Assembly: GCA_037951165.1 (NCBI GenBank) | Contig: JBBDHG010000061.1 | Location: forward strand, 3,964,501 to 4,028,500 | Length of the DNA stretch: 64,000 nucleotides | Direction: 5' to 3' | Source: Lophius americanus | Lineage: Eukaryota > Chordata > Actinopteri > Lophiiformes > Lophiidae | Shown: piece by piece, positions 50,501 through 60,519 of the stretch | Position numbering within the stretch: the stretch's first letter is position 1 | Layout: every line of letters starts with the position of its first letter | Notes under the pieces: model-generated | Seen by the model: only the letters and a program-made list of their open reading frames with translations | What the model was told of the DNA's origin: nothing | The model's database searches: none | Program-made: the position numbers and the translations under genes

Positions 50501-51149
50501 ATGGCAGAACCAATGGATTTACATCAAAGGGAATTTGAAATCATCCAAACATATTTAGAGCTCTAATGGCTCTAAATTTCTAAGCAAAACCAAACTTCTA
50601 GCTATGATGAGGAAGCTGCGAGGGTGTTCAAGCATGTCAGAAGAAGACAGTCTACAAATGTTTTTAGACAGCTTTGTACTTTTTGTCTTACTCTTAAGTT
50701 GAGAAAAAACATGGAAGATAGTTCCCATAAAATCACAATTACATGTAAATAGGTTCATTACGAACGACCGACCGTCAGGTTTGCATCTATTTGCCACTTA
50801 TTCTTGCAAAGGACAATCAAGGCCGACAGCATGTGCTTTTCACACTTGTACATAATTTTTGTGAAATTGATTTTCAAACCAGTCTCTGCATTAAACGAAA
50901 CCGCTTCCAGTTAACGCACATGCATCTGTTCTGGGATTTTGTAAAACGAATAACAAAAGGTAAATTCAAATAGCACCAGACCAGTTGCTTCTCAACTCAG
51001 ACTTATTCTTCATCATCACCAACAAAAAAAAAAAAAAAACATTTTAATCTAAAACATGGTTGTCACAAATATTGACACTTTACATTTATTATTTTATGCA
51101 GCCCTGTTTCTTCACAATAAAAACCATGAGTCTCCATCTGTTGTATGTG

Positions 51150-52130
51150 ATGAGGTTTGCTAACAAATGGAGAAGTTCTGAGGCCATTCCTCCATACGGA
51201 AACTCTGACTCTATCATATTCTGAAGTCGACGCTTGTGAACTATCTTGATGTTTGCTTCAGATCATTGTCTCGTTGGTTGTCTCGTTGGTAACCACAGCC
51301 CACTTTGTGTTTCCTGACAGAGGCTATTGTTATTAGACCTAATCCAATATCTAATGGTATAAGTCCATGTTACCATATATTATAAGAAATCCAGGTCCTT
51401 TGGAAGAGAAACCTTCAAACAGCATGGGCGATCCACCACCATACTTCACAGAGGGTATGCAATGCTTTTCTGTTTGACTGCTTTCTTTCTTTGTCACACC
51501 ATTTTTGACAGTTGTTTACCAAAAGCTTTATTTTGTCTCATCTGACCTATGTCCTTGTTCCAGTGGAAGTCCCAGTGGTGGTTGACAAACTGTAGGAGCT
51601 TTAGCTTGTGTGTGGTTGACAACAGAGCCTTATTTCTTTCTACCCTCTTAAACAGTTTGTGTCTGTGTTTGGCTGTAATCAGTCTTTTCCTCGTCAGGAC
51701 ATCCTCTTCACAGTGCTTGCTGTCAGTTTGTGGACACATCCCCTGGCAGGCAGATTTTTAACATCTCCTGTCTCTTTTAACCTCTAAATTATTGATTTGA
51801 CTGTGGAAACTGAAATTTAGAACTTTAGAGAGATTTTCTTGTATCCATGCCAGATTTGTCCAGCTCTGCAGCTTTTCTTTGCACATCATTGCTGTTTTTT
51901 CTGGTTTTTCCCAATGTGAAGAACGTCAAAGGGAATTCATCCTGTGACACCTTTCATTTACACCCCAGTAAAACAGAAAGTCATGGTTCACCACTTCAGA
52001 GTTCCTACTCAGACCGTTGAACCTTAAAATAGTACTTAAATAAACTTCCCTTACCTCTGAATCATAGGATTTCCTAGTGGTGGCCATTATAGTGACAAAT
52101 ACATGTTTTATGTTAAAACATGTCACTCAT
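51150..52130 (-). mobile_element. Decayed Tc1-like transposon relic
   Basis: The minus strand shows broken pieces of a fish Tc1-like transposase. From about 51890 to 51800 a GYKKISLKF-type helix-turn-helix part is visible. From 51739 the frame reads EEDVLTRKRLITAKHRHKLF, KLLQFVNHHWDFHWNK, after which a frame break garbles the expected W-D-E-T block. Near 51450-51400 KYGGGSPMLFEGF can be read in another frame. Stops and frameshifts are numerous, so it is inactive. End repeats were not identified. Confidence 0.75.
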
Positions 52131-52134
52131 CATC

Positions 52135-52838
52135 TTTATTCTTTCAGTCATAGTGTTCACACCTCTGTGTTAAGACCCTCAGTGAGGCTGTATCTGGAGG
52201 CCATAGCTCTCAGGATGCCCCCAGCAACAGCGTTTGAACTGGGACTCAAACACATCAGGGAGGCTCTCCACAGTGGACTGAGGCATTATTCAATGAACAG
52301 ATAGACTATTAGGGGAAGATCTATTAGAGAAACAATAAAAATTGTAATAAAAAATGGAAAAACATCAAACATTTCCCCATTAATAATAAAATTGATTTTC
52401 TTTCATTAATACAAAAGATGTCTATCAAGCAAACCAACCGCAATATCAAACTTCATCCTTCAGAAAACAGAATATCTTTCAAAGTACGAAAAATATTTCC
52501 ATAAAAGACAGGAAATATAATGGGAATTAGTTTTTAAGTCACCTCCTGCTCAGCGTTTTCACAGAGATTACCTTTTCAGTTCCTCCTCCATGAAAGCAGT
52601 TATTGCTATAGATGTTAATCCTAGTCTGTTTGCAAATGGAACTCTGTTTGCTTGTAAATCGTTAACATTTGTAAAACATTTGTTTTGTTTGTTTGTTATC
52701 TTTTGGAAGGAATTTCACTCCAAACATAGATTAATTTAAAGGGTATTTGTTGTCAGTCGTTCTCACCTTTTAATTCAGTGAACCACTTTACACCGATATA
52801 AGGGGAGGTTCACAAACCAGAGAGCAATGCCAGCATAT
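52135..52838. other. Intergenic DNA, nothing assigned
   Basis: A plus-strand frame at 52160-52304 (SVRLYLEAIALRMPPATAF and on) is open for about 50 codons but has no recognised family and no splice context. The rest is AT-rich and featureless. Confidence 0.4.
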
Positions 52839-52840
52839 AG

Positions 52841-52961
52841 GACCGAAGGCAGACCGAAGGCAGACCGAAGGCAGACCGAAGGCAGACCGAAGGCAGACCG
52901 AAGGCAGACCGAAGGCAGACCGAAGGCAGACCGAAGGCAGACCGAAGGCAGACCGAAGGCA
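52841..52961. repeat. Minisatellite, 11 exact copies of an 11-bp unit
   Basis: Unit GACCGAAGGCA, eleven identical copies in 121 bases. Because 11 is not a multiple of 3, the translated frame cycles through an 11-residue phrase (GRPKADRRQTE), which explains the open frame at 52827-53057; it is not evidence for a protein. Confidence 0.97.
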
Positions 52962-53182
52962 AAACATATGGTCAGTTTATCTAAGCTGAATCAATTTGTA
53001 AATAAGAGTGCCGTACGTGTACATTACGCGTCAATATTATCTCCAATTAGTGGGTAGAAGAAGCAGCTCTACAGGAACACCTCACCCGACCTGAGTCCAG
53101 CCGAGTCCAGTTCATCTTGGCAACTTGTATCTGTAGCGGAGAGTAATCCATGACAAAAAGTCACAAAGCAAAAAAAGGGGGA

Positions 53183-53254
53183 AGCTGTAGCTCAATTGGT
53201 AGAGCAGTCATCTCCCAATCAGAAAATCAGGAAGTAGTCAGTTCAATATATTAA
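53183..53254 (+). repeat. tRNA-like head of a SINE-like fish repeat
   Basis: GCTGTAGCTCAATTGGTAGA matches a pol III A box with tRNA-like D-arm layout, followed by GCAGTCATCTCCCAATCAG and a poor B box (AGTTCAATAT). The anticodon arm and acceptor stem do not close, so it is not a working tRNA. The phrase is typical of a teleost tRNA-headed repeat; its body appears about 700 bases further on. Confidence 0.6.
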
Positions 53255-53959
53255 CAGATAACAGATATTAATATCTGTTAACTTTTGTCAGGAAATAAAC
53301 TCAATATTTTAGTTAGTTAGTCATTTATCTTTACTCTCTACAGCTTGTAGAGTGTTTACATTTCTAAGCATAGGCCTATTTATTAATACATTCTGTATGT
53401 GTTACAAATTATTTTTGTAACACATAGAAAACATAATTTTTTTTATGTGTTACACTTACATAAAATTTGAAAATTTGAATTTGAATTGCCCATTTTCTTA
53501 AGCAACTTCATACAAAGCACTAAATGTAAGTACAGTAATTGGTAGTGAATTATAATGTAATTGGCTTTATATCCTGCTTTACTTGTCTACAAACCACTCA
53601 GCATGTTTGATGACATGATCCAGCGTCCCCTCATTTAATCACACTCCGCTGACAGCTCCTGTGGAAGGTTGCACAGGACCTGCACGTCAGGAGCAGGAAC
53701 CGAAGGTCGGGTTTTCTAGGGGATTCCGTATTTTCTCCCACTTCAACATGGAGACAGACTGCAGAGAACAAGGATCAATTTACTGAACTTGAAATTTGGA
53801 AAGCCACTCAGTAACATATTGTAGTGCCAGTAGTGCCAGTAACAACATATTTGTAATCCAAACTACAGTCCCACTATGCTGTGGGAGATTCACTGTGTCG
53901 AAATAGCAAACTACGGCCAACTTACCCAATATGCATACTATAAATAACGTACATAGTTT
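53255..53959. other. DNA separating the two halves of the SINE-like repeat
   Basis: It starts near a perfect 22-bp palindrome at 53259-53280 and contains a second inverted repeat around 53400-53425 (GTGTTACAAA / TTTGTAACAC). No gene is seen. It may be a later insertion into the repeat, but no matching ends or target duplication are clear. Confidence 0.4.
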
Positions 53960-54137
53960 TTTTCACAACACATTACAATACAAAGTTGCTCCCAATGGCT
54001 GTTCCATTGTGTGTGTGAATGATGACGTGAATGGTTACAGCTCCTGGTGACATGTGGCGCCTTACATGGCAGCCTCTATCATCACTGTATGAATGTTCGT
54101 GTGAACGGGTGAATGGGCGGATGTTATAAGTCTAGTG
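53960..54137 (+). repeat. Body of the SINE-like fish repeat
   Basis: The block with GTTGCTCCCAATGGCTGT, then GTGTGTGAATGATGACGTGAA, CCTTACATGGCAGCCTCT, and GAACGGGTGAATGGGCGGATG matches the internal part of the teleost repeat whose tRNA-like head is at 53183-53254 (recalled pattern). Same orientation, so head and body are likely one element split apart. Confidence 0.6.
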
Positions 54138-57100
54138 TTCTCTCCTTTTTTGTTGCTTTATAGTCAGAATTGCAGGCCTGTACTTAAAAGAAAAAACACA
54201 CTGGATCAAAGAAATAAACATCAAAAAGCATCAAACCCTAGTGTCCAAAAATATATTTTGCTCTTGTGACCAACATTTTAATTTAGAGCCACCGACCGTC
54301 CTCAAGATTGTTGCAGCTATTTCTGTGTTTTTGGGTAAGCATTAAAGAATCATCAACTAAACCATGTCACAACAATTTGTCAAAAACTAATGAAAATGAA
54401 TGCCGCAAATCGTCTTGTGTTACATAACAGTGTGAGGGACATAGATCTGAGTTCTCTATTCTTCGACAGCTCTGACCATGAAGTCGACCATTAGATGAGT
54501 CAGAGTTAACCCAAGATGTGTAGGTTCATAATGGAAAAAAATCTACTGTGTAAAATTAGTAAGACGTTGTGATGATAAATAAGTAAAGATAGCAAGAATC
54601 AAGAGGCTTTGTCCTGTCACAGATCTATAGATATCAACTAACTTGATAACAAAACCACCTCTGGGCTTATATTTATGCTGGCTGCATTTCTTACAGAACA
54701 TTCATTATCAAGCCAAAACATGAACAACTTAAATCAATCCAATTACAAAACTTTGCTAAATTAATTTGATGTTTCTTTAATTTGCAATATTAAAGTACTT
54801 TTTTTTCTGGTAACTTTAATCTAAATGAAATATCATTTGGTCCGTTAAACTTCCACAGAATTATCATCTTAAAATGGTCACTTAAATATTTCCTGAAGTC
54901 ATAAATAATGACTAAAACTCCCTCCCATGACCGATATTATCCCTCACCAGTTTGTTTGATGAGGTCAATTGAGGTTATTTCATTGCTTTTATCGGCAATT
55001 AAAAACATTTAGATTCTCACGGCTGATTGCGGCCCACTTTCACCTGTGGAGCCTTATAGTTGTCACATCATTGTACCCCAACTGACTGCATCTCTTTGTC
55101 AGTCTCCCTCTATCTTAAGGATTCATTAGTCCCCATAGACTCCAACAGCCTAAACATATTGCACCATTCAGCTGGTACTTATGTGTCATCTGTTATCTAT
55201 TGGACTGGTGTTTTTGGTGAGCATATGAATGATAATCAGGCTTTTGTGCGTCCATAGAGGTGCAGCAAAATCTGCAGCCTGTGATGTTGCCTCAGGGGGA
55301 GATTAGGAGGGGCAGCCGACCCTCTGTGTCACGTCGACAGTCACAGCGCCCATCCACGGTTGGGCCAAACCCCACTGGGACCTTAAATCCTGTTACACTG
55401 TCAGCTAAAACCATCATTGGTATTAGAGATGTGTGGGTGTTTAAGTGTGTGTACATATTAAGTGAGGGGGCATAGTGTCTTAAACTATGAATTATTCATA
55501 CCAAAAAGAAAAGGAGATATTGACTACATCTCCATAAACAGACTGCTCTCTTTATGTCATCAGGCACGAGATCTTTTTGGTATAATTGCATAAAAGCCCC
55601 TGAAAATGTGCTTCTCTAACTGCACAGCAGGCAATGGTCAGCGTCATCATCAGGGATGAATTTGAGTGATGGCAATTGTTCCAGCTTAATATCTTATAAA
55701 TAATTTACTATATCAGGTGCACAGCTTTTTCTGTAGCAAACATGGAGAAGCTTTAGCAACCCCAGCTGTATGCTAGTTACTGAACACTTAAAGCAGAGTT
55801 AGAGTGTTCTCTGATGGAAAACACAGATATGGATATGATCATACCAGCCTTATCAAGTGGTTATAAATATATATTTCTTTAGGCTTGGGACTAGTGCAGA
55901 AATGAAACAGTTGTTGTAATTTAAGGCAGCTATCTCCCTCCATTATTTATCTCAGTAACAAGTGATTATGGAGAATGAGATTCTTTGCACTTCTGGCCTG
56001 CGCCTCCAGAGGGAGGTCAAAACTATTTGTCAGTCTCCAGTTGGGATTGCAAATTAGGATGAGCCTCCCTCTGTGACCACCCGTGAAACCTCTATTCCTA
56101 TCCACAGGGTGACTGCTGTACATAATTTGAAAATTAGGGCCTTTGATAACATCTTTATGGTAAGCAATACATCAAGCACCACTACAATTCAGCCCAGCTT
56201 TGACTTTGGAAAGATGCTTTTGAGATGTAAGTATTTTTAAATCTACAGTGTTGTAGGAGCGGGCTGAAGAAAAGTTTACATATTCCTATTTTAGTTTGAG
56301 TTTTAACCGCATAATCTGGCAAACTTTTTTTTACACTTCTGTTGGGAACATGCAAATATTGACTTAACTAAAGCACCAGGAACATTCATCCGCATCACAA
56401 GATACCAACGTTCACTTGTTATTGTATTTTTTGTCTTATTTCAATGCTAGCACTGGAAATATGTGTGGTATCAGGATAAACAGAGTTTTCCTCTTTTGTG
56501 TAAGATGATTACCTAATAATTAAAATGAAGTGTTAGATTTGGGTTTACAGCTATCAAAGAGTGAAACAAATCTGAGAGACTATGCCAAATGGATCTTTCT
56601 TGGCAGTGAATGAAAGGATAAAAAAATGGCTCTTGTACATATATCATTTGGACGGATATTTTCTTTTCTGTTTAAGGGTTTAACTACTCCTAATGGCCTG
56701 CCTGATTCCAGGTCAAGTCTTAAATGTAGATTAGTGATGTGAATGAATACATTAGGCCTCTTTTATAAGGATAACACTGTCAACAACACAGCCCCATGTT
56801 TGGAGATGCGTTGCTCAGCTAATGCACTGGATGGGAAAAACTTGAGTGTTAAAATTTCAGAGTTAAATATGTCGGAGTCTGTTTCGCTCTGCGGTCGAAG
56901 TCACTCTATTTTAACACACACTTATTCAAATTGTGTTCAGAGTTAAGTTAAGTTAAGTTGATCTGATTAGTGTCAATCTAACTACAAATATGTGATTAAG
57001 CTCCGAACACATTAAAAATAAGGTGGAGTTATGAGCAGACTGCCCATAGAGTTAGCATGCATACCTTACTACCTCTGTCCTCTGAGAGGGAAAAAAAAAG

Positions 57101-59085
57101 ACCACACATGTACAGGGGGGGGGGAACATAATCCTGTATTTCATGAAACAGAAGCTGGATGCTAAAATTGTCTACAAGATAGAAAAAAAAGACAGTATAT
57201 ATTAATCTTAATTTACTCTTTTATATTAGTATATTTGATTTAATGATAAAAACCGTACTGTAATCAAATTTGGTAAATATTAGTTCACTTGTTGAGTTGA
57301 AGCAACTTTATCTCAGTGTGAAGAATTAAGCACTTTCAATAGTGTACTTTTAACTCCATGAAGCATTCCATGTTTTTTGTACGGACTAAACCTATGAAGC
57401 CTAACCTATGATTTTGCTGTGCGGAAGTTGCAGGTGACATGTAAGCGACAAATACAAGCCTCCGTGTTCTGTCCTATCAAAAAAAAGAACAGGCCATGCC
57501 ATGAACAGGAATAAAACTCTGATCTGTAAGTCAAGTGTGCAGCTAATTCATACTCTCACGGGGGACTAGCTTAGCATCAAAATGAGTTTATCAAACATAG
57601 GCCTAAATCACGTGGCTGTCTGGTATCCTGTGATGTTTGATTTCTCTTCGACAGACTATACCTATGAAAGAGGGGAAATAAATCCTATGCTACTCTTTAC
57701 TGACACATTGCTGCGATGTCCCTTTGAAGTTGTTGTTGTTATTGTTGTAAGGGAGCCTTAAAGTGAAAGAAAATGTTTTCCTATTACTTAATTGAATCAG
57801 CGCGCGAGGCGGGGGCTTCACGCGCTATGCACTGGGCTCCTCTATGACAGAGTCGCCTTTGTTGCGTCTATCCGCCGCTGTCACACACTTTAATTCGACT
57901 CTCTTTCTCTCTCATTGAAAACCCTCCACAATGACATTCAATAAGGGCCGCAGAGTGAAAACCTGGTTATTTTTACATATTCTTTCCCTCGACTCGGCAG
58001 GGGCCCGAGCAAAGGAATTAATCAGTGCTCTTTAACAGCACTGCCTCCAGGCAATGACTTGTCCCTTTTTGTGCCCAGAAATGACACATTAACCTTAAAA
58101 TGGATATGCGTAAACTTTACATTCAGCTGTTCCATCTATGTGTGCGCTCAGCACTGCCAGTGAAGTCGCTACAGACAGACAGACAAACAATTAATGAACC
58201 GCTGCTTGTACACGCACAGATTCGTATAAGGTACATTCACAAAGATAACAAGCGAGTCTATACACGCTGACAATATGACAGCATATGCATCCATATGGAT
58301 TATGATATACTATTTGGTCATTTGGCTGAATATTACCAATAAATGTACTTTTGTAAATAATTCTGGACGCTTTCCGGGTTCCTCCAACTCGTATTGAATT
58401 AGGCTCGAACCTCATGGTGACACAAGTGTGCCAAATGCTATGAAAGGTTTCTTAAACAGCATTAATCTTTGATCTTGATTTGCGAGGCATAAGGTCCTTA
58501 AGGGCTACTTTTGGAACTTGTTCTTTGCGCAATACTAATCATCTGTAAATAGGTCATTCTGATCGATTTTGTTGAATTCCATATACCCAGCAAAAATCTG
58601 TGTACCTAACCAAAAACAAAAAATCCTTCAAGATGATTTATATATTCTATATATATTATCGTTTTCAAAGACTCTTCCACATTCCATTTAATGAAAGTTG
58701 ATCACAATTCAATTGAGTTCAGTTGTTCCACAAGTGGACGCCAAATGTGCCCATTTTGTCTGTTCTATATCACCCATAATTTTACTTTCAGGAGAAACTG
58801 GTCTAACTTAACCATCATGTCTAAGACTTGAATACTTGTCTTTCCGTATGTGGTTCTCTCAGACAAATATAAGCTGTGCTCCATGATAAAATGAGAGTGA
58901 TGATAAAAGGTAGAATGGGCAGTGCCGCCTCTTGCGGCGTGGGTGGGGCTGACAAGAATAGACTACATTATGCAGTTCATTTAGTTAACAAGTGAAATAA
59001 TGGGGAAGCGTGCAGTGGGAATGCCGAGAGAAAAGCACAAAACCCTATTGAGTGCTCTTGGCCGCTTACAGCGTAACTGTCACAT
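54138..59085. other. Gene-free upstream flank of gsx1
   Basis: No coding signal. An (AAGTT)n tract lies at about 56943-56960 and a run of about ten G at 57115-57124. The blocks at about 57780-58110, with CGCGCGAGGCGGGGG and CACGCGC words, are CpG-richer than the desert and are candidate regulatory DNA for gsx1 by position only. Confidence 0.45.
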
Positions 59086-59098
59086 GGCCAAACCGACT

Positions 59099-59117
59099 CC
59101 AATGGGTGCTATTTAAG
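59099..59117 (+). promoter_or_regulatory. gsx1: Candidate gsx1 core promoter (TATA-like with CCAAT)
   Basis: CCAAT at 59099-59103 and a TATA-like TATTTAAG at 59110-59117, about 110 bases before the ATG. The CCAAT box is unusually close to the TATA-like box, so it may not act as a classic CCAAT box. Start site inferred near 59140. Confidence 0.5.
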
Positions 59118-59227
59118 GAGCGTCTGTGCGCCTTCAGCACCACTTCGCTGTCCACCGTCCCGAGGAGAGCAGGGTGTCACCACCACGCGATTCAACTTCA
59201 GCCACACTGAGCAACAAGTTTGCAAAC

Positions 59228-60059
59228 ATGCCGAGGTCTTTTCTCGTGGATTCCTTGATTCTAAGGGAGGCTAACGACAAAGGGAATGAGAACAGTCCAC
59301 CTTTATTCCCCTACGCCATGCACTCTGCGCACCATCCTCACGGGATACCGGCCGCGTGCCACTCCAGGAAAGCCGGACTGCTGTGTTTCTGTCCGCTGTG
59401 CATGACCACGACCCAGCTCCATCCATCCCCACCCACGCTGCCGCTCCTCAAGGCTTCCTTTTCTCCCTTCAGCTCACAGTACTGTCACTCGGCCCTATCC
59501 AGGCAACACTCCTCATCCAACAGTGTCAACCTCAGTCACGCACCGGGGATCTATCAGGCTGCCTACTCCGTCCCAGACCCGCGACAGTTCCACTGCATCT
59601 CTATCGGTGAGTAGATTTACACTTTGGTCACGTGAGCATATCCATATTTCCCTCCTTTTTTAGGAAACAACTTGAGGCTGACTTGACTTTTCTCTTATTT
59701 TTGCAGAAAATAGCAGCGGTAAACTTCAGAGCAGTAAGCGCATGCGCACGGCCTTCACCAGCACGCAACTTTTGGAGCTGGAGCGAGAATTCACCTCCAA
59801 CATGTACCTCTCCAGACTGAGGCGTATTGAGATTGCCACATACCTGAACTTGTCGGAGAAACAGGTGAAAATCTGGTTTCAGAACCGCAGGGTGAAACAC
59901 AAAAAAGAGGGCAAGAGCAGCGGCCAGAGGACTGGTGCACACGGCTGCAAATGCTCGTCCCTGTCCACCGCCAGATGCTCCGAGGAAGAGGAGGATGACA
60001 TTCCAATATCTCCCTCCTCGTCCGAAAAGGACGACGTGGACCTGTCCGTGTCCCCATGA
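59228..60059 (+). CDS. gsx1: gsx1 (GS homeobox 1), ParaHox transcription factor
   Basis: Homeodomain transcription factor that, in vertebrates, patterns interneuron progenitors in hindbrain and spinal cord and acts in hypothalamus and telencephalon. Two exons: 59228-59606 and 59707-60059, with a 100-base GT-AG intron (GTGAGTA ... TTTTTGCAG), phase 1, giving 243 aa. The ATG at 59228 is chosen because it yields the conserved start MPRSFLVDSLILREA, a SNAG-like repressor motif; the frame is open upstream but without an ATG. Seen: KAGLLCFCPLC and LPLLKASFSPF segments, DPRQFHCISI at the end of exon 1, homeodomain at about 136-195 (SKRMRTAFTSTQLLELEREF through KIWFQNRRVKHKKEGK) with Gln50 and Asn51 (residues 185, 186), and an acidic Ser-rich tail with SPSSSEKDD. 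The human protein has longer alanine and glycine runs. GSX2 is less likely given the N-terminus and tail. Confidence 0.97.
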
Positions 60060-60493
60060 ACTTTCTCTCAGACTGCCCTCTGCAAGATTTTGGTCCTCAT
60101 GATTTTGAACACAGCCAAAAAAAGAGACTGATCCAGTTGAGTTCAGTTGTGTGTAAATAGAAAGAGAATATTTAATCAGGACATGACCCTGAATTATTGT
60201 ATAGCTGTATACATGTTGTACGTTTTGTATGTATTTTCTTTTCTTCTGAAAACAGTAATTTTTTTGTTGCCAATCTAATGAGTATGGTAGGCATATTTGT
60301 AAAGACCATTCCAAATTGACAAAAAAAAGCAACAATGTTTGTACAGATGGTGTTTGGATTTATTCTTTATGGATTGAACTGTGACTGAAAGCTGGAGAGA
60401 CATTCCCTCAATGTGACGTCGCTGAAATCACACTGGAATTATAGCTTCAGTGTAATTGAAAAATATTTATTTATTTAAAAATGTTGATATATA

Positions 60494-60499
60494 AATAAA
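60494..60499 (+). terminator. gsx1: Candidate poly(A) signal for gsx1
   Basis: AATAAA about 435 bases past the stop, in an AT-rich 3'UTR, giving a transcript of ordinary length. Confidence 0.5.
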
Positions 60500-60519
60500 A
60501 ATATTTCTGACCGGCAGCA

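Larger units (their letters stand above)
32391..51149. other. Long gene-poor interval
   Basis: About 18.7 kb with no recognisable gene. Open frames in it are short and show no family motifs. Less AT-rich blocks with homeodomain-type TAATTA/CAATTA words occur at about 38335-38700 and 40480-40620, and further possible blocks at about 35100-35460, 46900-47100 and 49380-49560. These might be enhancers of a nearby developmental gene such as gsx1, but that is inference. Small (ATT)n tracts occur near 41750 and 46700. Confidence 0.5.

Noticed and set aside
52827..53057. Open frame coding a repeated GRPKADRRQTE phrase
   Set aside because: It is the translation of an 11-bp minisatellite; the frame is open only because the unit lacks stops in the three frames.
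53183..53254. Working tRNA gene
   Set aside because: The A box is good, but the B box is degenerate and the acceptor and anticodon stems do not pair. It matches a SINE-like repeat head instead.
59126..59227. N-terminal extension of gsx1 upstream of 59228
   Set aside because: The frame is open but has no ATG in this stretch, and the family start MPRSFL is at 59228.
59628..60335. 235-codon minus-strand frame
   Set aside because: It is antisense to gsx1 exon 2 and its 3'UTR; no family features, and the homeodomain strand is clear.
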